Origin: Paratinospora sagittata
Taxonomy: Eukaryota; Streptophyta; Magnoliopsida; Ranunculales; Menispermaceae
Assembly (NCBI GenBank): GCA_035771175.1
Contig: CM069606.1
Span: 27,671,816 to 27,735,815, forward strand
Direction: 5' to 3'
DNA length: 64,000 nt
Part shown: positions 49,077-57,655 of the stretch, piece after piece
How the letters are laid out: every line of letters starts with the position of its first letter
Position numbering within the stretch: the stretch's first letter is position 1
The notes under the pieces: generated by a model
Told to the model about the DNA's origin: nothing
Databases searched by the model: none
The model's input: only the letters and a program-made list of their open reading frames with translations
Position numbers and translations under genes: made by a program

Positions 49077-49835
49077 ATGTGTTATTGTTTGCTCAGGTCT
49101 TGCATTTTAGAGTTTGGTGGTGGTTGGGGTGAGCATTTGCCCTTGTGTGAATTTGCTTACAACAACAGTTATCAGGCTAGCATCGGTATGGCACCGTATG
49201 AGGCTTTGTATGGAAGACCCTGTAGATCTCCAGCTTGTTGGTACGAGGTGGGTGATACGCAGCTATGGGGCCCTGATGCAGTTGTTGAGCAGACTGAGAA
49301 AGTCAAGCTGATTCGGCAGAGGCTGAAGTCAGCTCAGGACAGGCAAAAAAGTTATTATGATAACCGGCATCGGCCGTTAGAGTTTGCTGTGAGAGATCTA
49401 GTTTTGCTTAAGGTCTCGCCACTCAAAGGACATATGAGGTTCGGTGTCAGTGGGAAACTTGCCCCTAGGTTTATTGGGCCATTCCGGATTGTTGAGAGGA
49501 TTGGACCAGTAGCGTACAGGTTGGCTCTACCTTCTCAGCTCGAGGATGTTCATGATGTATTCCACGTATCAATGCTGAGGAAGTTTAATGAAGATCCATT
49601 GAAGGAGTCTTATCTCGACCCAGCTCATGTGCTTGATGTGAGTCATCTGCAAGTTGGGGAGGATACGACTTATGAGGAGTTGCCTATTCAGATTATGGCT
49701 CGTAGGGTTCAGAAATTGAGAAATAAGGAAATCCCGCTTGTGCGCGCCAGATGGCAATTCCACGATAATGAAGAGAAAACCTGGGAGCGCGAGGACCAGA
49801 TGAGGGAGAAATTCCCCGACCTCTTTACCGACTGA
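49077..49835 (+). pseudogene. Truncated pol tail (integrase C-terminus and chromodomain-like segment) fused to a satellite ATG
   Basis: The frame is open from a satellite-derived ATG at 49077; retroelement sequence starts at 49092. It encodes the integrase from just after the catalytic Glu ([14 protein letters not shown]) through [25 protein letters not shown], the [13 protein letters not shown] motif and the chromodomain-like [16 protein letters not shown]...TWE tail to the normal stop. It lacks all three catalytic acids and the zinc domain. It differs from the same region of the full copy at about 8 of 745 bases. Joining to the satellite keeps frame by chance. It is most simply a deletion relic; expression is unknown. 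Confidence 0.85.
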
Positions 49836-49881
49836 GGTTAGTTCTCTTGCTTTTATTTTTCAGGACAAAAATATTCCTAAG

Positions 49882-49891
49882 TTGGGGAGAG
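49882..49891 (+). other. Polypurine tract left of the first LTR (element 2)
   Basis: ttggggagag, one base before the TGTAGCACCC start of the LTR. It is identical to the tract at 57645-57654 and shows that this LTR once served as a 3' LTR. Confidence 0.8.
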
Positions 49892-49913
49892 TTGTAGCAC
49901 CCATGCCTTTAGG

Positions 49914-49921
49914 TGACGTCA
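49914..49921 (+). promoter_or_regulatory. Subterminal TGACGTCA palindrome (left end of left LTR)
   Basis: TGACGTCA is the C-box/CRE-type bZIP site. It lies 21 bp inside the LTR and is mirrored by the same palindrome at 52721-52728, 19 bp from the other end. The same pair occurs in the right LTR (57677-57684 and 60485-60492). Binding is inferred from the motif only. Confidence 0.5.
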
Positions 49922-50522
49922 TTTTGACCCATAGTGTACCCGTATACGTATTCGTATACGTATGTGTATATGTATTTTGATGCTCGAAGTACGTAAGTTC
50001 GAGTGTCTTTGCATGATTTTAGGTCATAAAGGGTACGCATGAAATTTCGGAACCATCGGAGACCCGTTCGACGTCAAAATATTTCAAAACGGTGTTTTGG
50101 ATCCAGTGGAGCTTTCTATTTCTGTCACAACTTACATCAATGTTTTGATCTCCTAGATCCGTTGTCTGATTGGGCTGCAATTTTGTCAGCTCATTCTTAT
50201 ATGATAGATCTTCATTATGAACGGTGAAGATCTTAATTGGAGTCACCTAATTTGAGTTATAACGCCCAAAACACTGTTTCACGGATTCTGGGATTTTTCT
50301 TACGCCGTTTTGATCAAACAGATAGATCTCACAATCCCACCGTTGGATTGAGCCTAAAATTTACCAGAATGTTTATAACTTACTCATTCAATGTTTGTAC
50401 GGCTACGATGTTAAAGTCATGCGTATTTTGCAAGAAATGGACTATCTAAAATCAAGTATTGTAACAGGAAAACTGGGTTTTTGATAGTTTTGACAACTTT
50501 TAGTTGTGGGCCTAAGCTTATC

Positions 50523-50529
50523 TATTTAA
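50523..50529 (+). promoter_or_regulatory. Possible TATA box of element 2 (left LTR)
   Basis: TATTTAA sits in ttatctatttaagcaacc, followed by a purine-rich stretch typical of transcribed leaders. The matching site in the right LTR is 58287-58293. It is the best candidate I see, but weak. Confidence 0.35.
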
Positions 50530-51271
50530 GCAACCAAAACGTGATTTTAGGTTCATTTGCTCATTTCTCAGCCAGAAAAGAGAGAAAGGTGCTGGAGAGG
50601 AGAAAAGGAGAGGAAAGTTAGGGTTTGGTGGTTTCTTGCTCAAGAACACCTTAAGGTTTGTATTTTTCCTCCATTTCTTCCTTGAATCTCTCTATTAGTT
50701 GCATGATAGCTTTATTTTGAGCATGAGGGTTTCATTTTGATGCATGCATTGTGATGAACCTTGGATGGGTGGAAGACCAAAGTTGGAGTTGAGTCTTGCA
50801 TATCACATATGTGTGATTAGAGAGTGTAAGGAGTACACTAATGGTGAAAGCCCCAATTTCTAGCAAGAAATTGGAAGGTTTAGTTCAAATGACCTAAACT
50901 TAGTTTATGGCCTTAGACTTTTTCAAAATGTTTGCATGTCAACTATGTTGATCTAGTGGCCATTGTGGATGATTCCATGTTGCAAGATCAGTAAAATTCA
51001 TGGTTGAACATGGTGCCCTAGTGTAAAATTGGCAATAGGGCATATGTATGAAAATTTCCAGATTTGGGGCTTTTGATGCTCTTGACATAAAATATGGAAA
51101 ATTATGCAATGTAGGTCTAATTGGACATGATTAGAGTTGTTTGATGATTGAATTCAGTGAGTTCACATAATGAATACCCTAAGATTGACTAATTTTGATC
51201 TAGGCTAAGTATTTGGTAATTTTGCATGTAATTTTGGGATTTTGCCCAAATTGGGAGTTTTCACCCAAAGC

Positions 51272-51294
51272 AAGTCAATTTGTGAAATTGACTT
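51272..51294 (+). repeat. Inverted repeat in the element 2 LTR
   Basis: A 10-bp arm (aagtcaattt), a 3-base loop and its exact complement. A similar hairpin with shorter arms follows at about 51431-51451. Both are present in the right LTR (first at 59036-59058). Confidence 0.6.
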
Positions 51295-52323
51295 GGGGAT
51301 TGTTTAATTGGACCCAAATTAAGTAGAATCATGGGTTTAAAATGTTAGTACCTATGTTAAATTGATATGACTTAGTTCATTTTGACCTTATGTTTTATAT
51401 TGGCCTAATTGGGGATTTTGATCAAGACTTAGTCAATTGATGAAATTGACTTGATGTATAGTCTAATTGACCCTAATTATAATTGAATTTCATGTATATT
51501 AGTGGTTTGATCATGGGATCACCCTATTACATTCAATTTAGGTCAATCTTAGTTTAATTGAGTCTAAATGATCAAGTTGGGCAATATGGAAATTGGCTCA
51601 ATGGGGTAATCAATTTAGAATCTAATTGACTTTAGATTGGGTTTGAACATGGGGTTTTGACACACTTTATGACTGATTTTCAGTTGTGTGAACCATGTTA
51701 TTTTCAGGTCTTGTGATTGATCTTGAACCCGTTTAGTCAATTGGAGAGTTTTGGCAATTGGATTGGCTAGACTTAGCCAATCAAGTGTGAGTGTTCTTTT
51801 ACTTTTGGATTATTTATTTGTGCATTGTAGTATAGAAATGTTTTAAATACTTATGTATGATGGTATGCATGTTTTAATATTCCATGAAATTCATTTGAGC
51901 ATAATTCATTGGGATGACAATTTCGGTTGAGGCCCCTAGTTGGAATTTCCTCTTTTTGGGAATTCTCTTAAGTCTAGCGGCGATCCCAGTTGTGTACCTG
52001 GCATAAGGTTTTATGCCTTGTGTATGGGTAGGTTTTTTTAAAATAATCCTACGTGCTGCACGACCCCATAAACCCTATTAGAATACGAGTATTGTGTGTG
52101 TGTTCGGGCGCTGTGTGTCGCGCACCAGGCCTTGAAACCCCCATACTCAGGAGGTGTTAGGATTGCATGAGCATGACTACAAAAATGTTATGCATCGTCT
52201 TATGTATGACTTGATGCACTATGTTAGCATGTATGTATTATATTTCGTCATCATGATATTTCAACTATTTTATGATCTTACCATGTTTTATAAATGCACG
52301 TATATGCCACTTGTAAATAACAT

Positions 52324-52350
52324 TCACTGAGCTGGCTGTAGCTCACACCT
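52324..52350 (+). promoter_or_regulatory. CACTGAGC...GCTCAC hairpin motif (element 2 LTR)
   Basis: cactGAGCtggctgtaGCTCac matches the motif in element 1 LTRs in arrangement and loop size, although the rest of the LTRs is unrelated. A tctttcag (a possible splice acceptor) follows about 20 bp downstream. Confidence 0.45.
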
Positions 52351-52751
52351 CACCATCTTCTTTCAGGATCTGATAGAAAAGGAAAAGGGAAGGCTTGACT
52401 GCGGAGCGTCCCTTATTTTTGTTTCATGTAGGTGTTGTACATTTAGTTTTGTATTTTGATAATTATGTACATGATAACACCTAGTAATTGTATATTTAAC
52501 ACATAGTTGGGATGTGTTGGGTTTTGTATCATTTTGAAGACTCTGGAATTTTATGTTTGTAAAACTTTGGAGAAGTAATATTTTATTTCATTATGATCAT
52601 GATAGTTGGTTGTTAATGATGTACTTTCATTTCTTTTTGGGGATTCGTATATGTATTTTAGGCTGACGGGACGTCGAGTGTACCGACGGAGGGTATACTC
52701 GGAGGTTCCCGTGCCGGTCATGACGTCACGTATAGTGGGTCGTGACAACTA

Positions 52752-52763
52752 TGGTATCAGAGC
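52752..52763 (+). other. Primer-binding site of element 2 (tRNAiMet)
   Basis: TGGTATCAGAGC, 4 bp after the LTR end, is the same initiator tRNA-Met primer site as in element 1. The following 184 bp (to the gag ATG at 52948) is a short leader without a feature I recognise. Confidence 0.92.
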
Positions 52764-52947
52764 TGAGTGTTTTAGGTTTAAAATCCTTAAAAGAATAAAA
52801 GACTTATATGATATTATGATTGCCTTTATGGGTATGATTATGGGTAGTTATCTTAGGGGTAACTTTACCTGGATTGTGATCCTGATTGAGCTCTTCCTTA
52901 TTGTGAATTTCAGATATTTACAAGAGAAGAAAAAAACAGGATCAGCC

Positions 52948-55740
52948 ATGGACCCAGAGGAACGCCTTAGGCGTATAGAGGCAGTCTTAGAGGCCACTCA
53001 GCAGCAGCAGGCCCAGATTCTCGAGTTGCTAGGCCGTACACAGGGTGTTAGGCCACCACTGCAGGATGATGTTGCAGCCGCTGTAGAGCACAGTAGTGTG
53101 GCAGCAGTAGTAGGGGATCAGGCAGAGCAGGCAGGACCAGCTAGGGTCCAGCATGTCGTAGCTGGGGAGACTGAGGCTGAGCGGGCAGAGAAGGACCGCT
53201 ATGAGAGGGTTATGAAAGCTTTCAAGTTTCGGGATCCTGCTGAGTTTTCGGGAGGTCTTGATTTAGAGCTTGCTGAGGGATGGTTGACTCGGATGGAGAC
53301 CATATTCAGTGATATGAGGGCGCTTGAGCATGATAAGGTCAAGCTTGCCAGGTTTAAGCTGATTGGCAAGGCTAACAAATGGTGGGAACGGGTGGAGCGT
53401 CTCGAGGGCGAGGTCCGGACTTGGACTAGATTCAAGGAGTTGTTCTTTGTAGAGTTTTATCCACGGGCCGAGAGGGATCAACGTCGGAACCAGTTTCTAC
53501 ATCTGACCCAAGGCAACATGTCCGTGAGAGAGTACGAGCAAGAGTTCAACAGGTTGGCACTCTTCGCTCCAGAGATGGTTTCTACCGATGAGCTGAGGAT
53601 GCAGAGGATACGGGATGGTTTCAGAAGCCGTATCTGTGAGGGTTTGGCACTGGCTGGCGTGCAGACCTATGCGCAGGCTATGGGGCAGGCCGCAGATTTT
53701 GAGGCCGCAGAGGCAAATTCTCGGATGAGGTTACCTACAGCAGTCCAGGCACCCGTAGCTCCTACAGTTCAGACTCAACAGGCAGGGTCAGAGGCACAGT
53801 ATTTCAGTGGAAGGAGAGGCCGACGTAATAAGAGGCCAAGATTCAGCGGCAGTGGATATGAGGCATCTGTTGCCTCCGCTCCAGTATCAGTGGTACCACC
53901 AGCTGCGGGCCACAGTGTTCAGATTTCTAATCGATCCCAGCAGCAGCAACAGAGTTTTGTCAGATCTGGTGGACAGCAGACAGCCGGAACCAGGTCGCAG
54001 GCTGTATCTTCTGCACCTAGAACACCGTGGTCGATTGTGTGTTATGGTTGCGGGGCTCCAGGGCATAAGAGGAACCAATGTCCACAGAGGATGCCTTTTG
54101 GTCAATTTAGATCTACAGCTGCACCTACCAGAGAGCAGGCCAGAGCTGTTACGCAGGCAGATCCCGAGGCTAGCAAGCAACTAATAGAAGGTACAATCAG
54201 CATTTGCAATTCTTTGATGTATGTTTTGATTGATGCTGGTTCTACTCTGTCATTTATTTCTGGTGGTGTAGTAGATAGATTGAGATTGTCTACTGTTAGG
54301 ACTAGTAAGCCGTTGATTTTGAGTACGGCGGCCGGTGAGAGAATTTACCCTAATATGGTATGTGTGGGATGCATTGTGAGATTCGAGGACCATGAGATGT
54401 CTGTTGACCTTAGAGTCTTAGAGTTCCTAGAGTTTGATGCCATTTTGGGTATGGATTGGCTAGCGGCATATCACGCTCACATTGATTGCTTCGGCAAGAG
54501 GGTTATCTTTCAGATACCCGGAGAGCCAGTCTTCGTCTTTCGAGGCAGGACTGCATCGAGACCACCTACCCAGGGTAGATTAGCCACTGATGATGAGGTT
54601 GCCACGATGGCGGGTTTGACGCCAGTGGGTGATGTGGATCAGAGTATTCAGCTAGCAGACATTCCTGTAGTCTGCGAGTACCCAGAGGTTTTTCCTGATG
54701 AGTTACCTGGCTTGCCGCCTAGGCGAGAGGTGGACTTTATAATTGAGCTGATGCCCGGCACTAAACCCATTTCCATTCCATCGTATCGTATGGCACCGAA
54801 AGAGCTGAATGAACTCAGAGCCCAACTTGATGAGCTGATGGACAAGGGATTTATTTCCCCTAGCATGTCACCTTGGGGAGCACCTGTGTTGTTCGTCAAG
54901 AAAAAGGACGGGAGTCTTCGTTTGTGTATAGACTACCGTCAGCTGAATAAGGTGACTGTCAAGAACAAATATCCACTTCCTCGTATTGATGACTTGTTTG
55001 ATCAATTAATTGGAGCCAAGTTCTTTTCGAAGATTGACTTGAGGTCTGGGTACCATCAGTTGAGGATAAGAGATGAAGATGTGTCGAAAACTGCCTTTCG
55101 GACGAGGTATGGACATTACGAGTTTTTGGTGATGCCTTTCGGGTTGACTAATGCACCAGCAATGTTCATGGATCTGATGCAGAGAGTGTTCAGGCCGTAC
55201 CTTGACCAGTTCATTATAGTCTTCATCGATGATATCCTAGTCTATTCTAAGACAAGAGAGGATCATGAACGTCATCTCAGAGTTACTTTGCAGACATTGT
55301 TGGAGCATAGGCTGTATGCCAAGCTGAGCAAGTGTGATTTCTGGATGACTGAGGTGAAATTCTTGGGTCATGTGGTTAGTGCAGAGGGTATTTCTGTTGA
55401 TTCTGCTAAGGTTGAGGCAATCATTGATTGGCCAAGACCTACCACAGTGACCGAGATTCGTAGCTTTCTGGGTTTGGCTGGCTATTACAGGAAGTTCGTG
55501 AAGGACTTTTCCAAGATATCCGCGCCGATGACTAAGCTGACTCAGAAGAACGTGGCCTTCACGTGGTCGGATGCCTGTGAGAGAGCTTTCAGTGAGTTGA
55601 AAAAGAAGTTGACTACAGCTCCAGTGTTGATTCTTCCAGAGCCTGGGAAAGAGTTGGTAATTTATACTGATGCATCACTCTTAGGTCTGGGATGTGTACT
55701 GATGCAGGAGGGTCGAGTGGTTGCATGCATATGCATCTAG
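52948..55740 (+). pseudogene. Element 2 gag-pol, 5' part: gag, protease, RT, start of RNase H
   Basis: The frame is open from inside the LTR, but the gag start is the Met at 52948 ([13 protein letters not shown]), giving 930 residues. The N-terminus is Leu/Gln-rich and probably coiled (about 4-32). The Gag capsid-like domain spans about 85-255, followed by a CCHC knuckle (C365, C368, H373, C378). The protease motif at D429 reads DAGS instead of the usual DSG/DTG, with ILGMDWL downstream. RT spans about 600-780 with D697 and the intact F-I-D761-D762 pair. RNase H begins with YTDAS (about 908). The frame ends early at 55740 because of a 4-bp insertion that duplicates TGCA near 55722-55729. Everything before that looks intact. 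Confidence 0.93.
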
Positions 55741-57598
55741 ACAGCTTAAGGTGCATGAGCAGAACTACCCTGTGCATGATTTGGAGCTGGCCGCTATTGT
55801 ATTTGCACTGAAGCTATGGAGGCATTACCTTTATGGTGAGAGGTTCACTTTGTTTTCCGATCACAAGAGTTTGAAGTACCTCTTTGATCAGAAGGAGCTG
55901 AATATGCGGCAGAGGAGATGGTTCGAGTTACTAAAGGATTATGATTTCTCTTTGCAGTATCATCCTGGCAAAGCCAATGTTGTGGCTGATGCTTTGAGCC
56001 GTAGGCGAGCAGGGACTCAGGTGGTTGCTTTTCAGATGGCCCAGCAGTGGCATTTACTTGAGAAAGTGACTATGATGAGTATACTCTCAAACGCACCACT
56101 TACTGAGATATGTGCTCAGATGCACGTGCAGCTTGCGGATGCCCATATTCCGAGGGTTAGATATTTACAGGAACATTGTCCAGATTATGACATGTACCGT
56201 GGATACGCAGACAGTGTTGACCAGGCCGATTGGCAGATTGGTCCAGATGATGTCTTGCGGTATAGAGGGAGGCTATGGATCCCATATGATGCTGAGTTGC
56301 GTGCTGAGATACTTCGAGAGGCTCACAGATCTCAGTATACTGTTCATCCAGGGGCTACCAAGATGTACCATGACATGAAGAGATCTGTATGGTGGCACGG
56401 GATGAAGAAGAGTATTGCTGAGTATGTGCAGAGATGTGAGGTGTGTCAGCAGGTTAAGGCTGAACACCGGAAGCCTGGAGGTCAGATGCAACCATTGCCT
56501 ATACCCGAGTGGAAATGGGAACACATCACAATGGATTTCATCATGGGATTGCCGAGGTCTCAGGGCAGATTTGATGCCATTTGGGTTGTGGTCGATAGAT
56601 TGACCAAGAGTGCGCACTTCCTTCCTATGAGCGCCAGGGACTCTGTGGATAGACTGAGCAGATTATATGTGAGAGAGATCGTGAGATTGCATGGAGTGCC
56701 CTTGTCTATCGTGTCGGATCAAGATCCACGATTTACATCGAGGTTTTGGCAGGACTTGCAGACTCGATTTGGGACCCGCCTCCGACTCAGTACAGCATTT
56801 CATCCTCAGACGGACGGTCAGTCCGAGAGAGTGATTCAGATGCTGGAGGATATGCTCAGGTCTTGCATTTTAGAGTTTGGTGGTGGTTGGGGTGAGCATT
56901 TGCCCTTGTGTGAATTTGCTTACAACAACAGTTATCAGGCTAGCATCGGTATGGCACCGTATGAGGCTTTGTATGGAAGACCCTGTAGATCTCCAGCTTG
57001 TTGGTACGAGGTGGGTGATACGCAGCTATGGGGCCCTGATGCAGTTGTTGAGCAGACTGAGAAAGTCAAGCTGATTCGGCAGAGGCTGAAGTCAGCTCAG
57101 GACAGGCAAAAAAGTTATTATGATAACCGGCATCGGCCATTAGAGTTTGCTGTGAGAGATCTAGTTTTGCTTAAGGTCTCACCACTCAAAGGACAGATGA
57201 GGTTCGGTGTCAGTGGGAAACTTGCCCCTAGGTTTATTGGGCCATTCCGGATTGTTGAGAGGATTGGACCAGTAGCGTACAGGTTGGCTCTACCTTCTCA
57301 GCTCGAGGGTGTTCATGATGTATTCCACGTATCGATGCTGAGGAAGTTTAATGAAGATCCATTGAAGGAGTCTTATCTCGACCCAGCTCATGTGCTTGAT
57401 GTGAGTCATCTGCAAGTTGGGGAGGATACGACTTATGAGGAGTTGCCTATTCAGATTATGGCTCGTAGGGTTCAGAAATTGAGAAATAAGGAAATCCCGC
57501 TTGTGCGCGTCAGATGGCAATTCCACGATAATGAAGAGCAAACCTGGGAGCGCGAGGACCAGATGAGGGAGAAATTCCACGACCTCTTTACCGACTGA
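55721..57598 (+). pseudogene. Element 2 pol, 3' part: RNase H remainder, integrase, chromodomain-like tail
   Basis: This 625-codon frame resumes pol after the 4-bp frameshift. Its first Met lies in the shifted junction and is not a genuine start. It contains the rest of RNase H (to VADALSRR, about residue 95), with the segment that element 1 lacks present. The integrase zinc domain is at H202, H209, C239 and C242. The triad is D272, D333 and E369 (D-35-E). The C-terminus has [13 protein letters not shown] and an [16 protein letters not shown]...TWE chromodomain-like segment. The stop is 58 bp before the 3' LTR. Without the frameshift this polyprotein would look complete, so its inactivation appears recent. 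Confidence 0.93.
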
Positions 57599-57644
57599 GG
57601 TTAGTTCTCTTGCTTTTATTTTTCAGGACAAAAATATTCCTAAG

Positions 57645-57654
57645 TTGGGGAGAG
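57645..57654 (+). other. Polypurine tract of element 2
   Basis: ttggggagag, one base before the 3' LTR start (TGTAGCACCC at 57656). It is identical to the tract at 49882-49891. Confidence 0.85.
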
Positions 57655-57655
57655 T

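Larger units (their letters stand above)
31994..49091. repeat. Satellite array, subfamily B (central block)
   Basis: Landmarks lie near 32267, 33466, 34666, 35863, 37061, 38262, 39467, 40667, 41866, 43064, 44265, 45472, 46670, 47876 and 49077, with spacing 1196-1207 bp. No gene is visible. The block includes a large higher-order repeat (separate entry) and ends abruptly 14 bp past the last landmark, where gtttg is joined to retroelement sequence. Confidence 0.95.
49893..52747 (+). repeat. Element 2 LTR, left (2855 bp)
   Basis: It begins TGTAGCACCC and ends GTGACA. It serves as 3' LTR to the truncated fragment on its left and as 5' LTR to the full internal region on its right. By eye it differs from 57656-60511 at about 29 positions (about 1%). 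It contains TGACGTCA 21 bp from the left end and 19 bp from the right end, CGTATACGTA repeats (49941-49963), a weak TATA candidate (50523-50529), AT-rich sequence with inverted repeats (51272-51294) and a GAGC/GCTC motif (52324-52350). I see no gene in it. Confidence 0.95.

Noticed and set aside
49092..49892. Independent solo retroelement fragment unrelated to the adjacent element
   Set aside because: It is about 99% identical to the end of the full copy and correctly joined through PPT to the LTR, so it belongs to the same composite element.
50019..50449. Open frames of 62-75 codons in the element 2 LTR (also about 58001-58213)
   Set aside because: They are short, without domain similarity, and located in the U3-like part of the LTR upstream of the TATA candidate.
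52606..52947. N-terminal extension of the element 2 gag frame into the LTR
   Set aside because: The frame happens to be open across LTR end, PBS and leader. The Met at 52948 after the PBS is the normal position and starts the Gag-like sequence.
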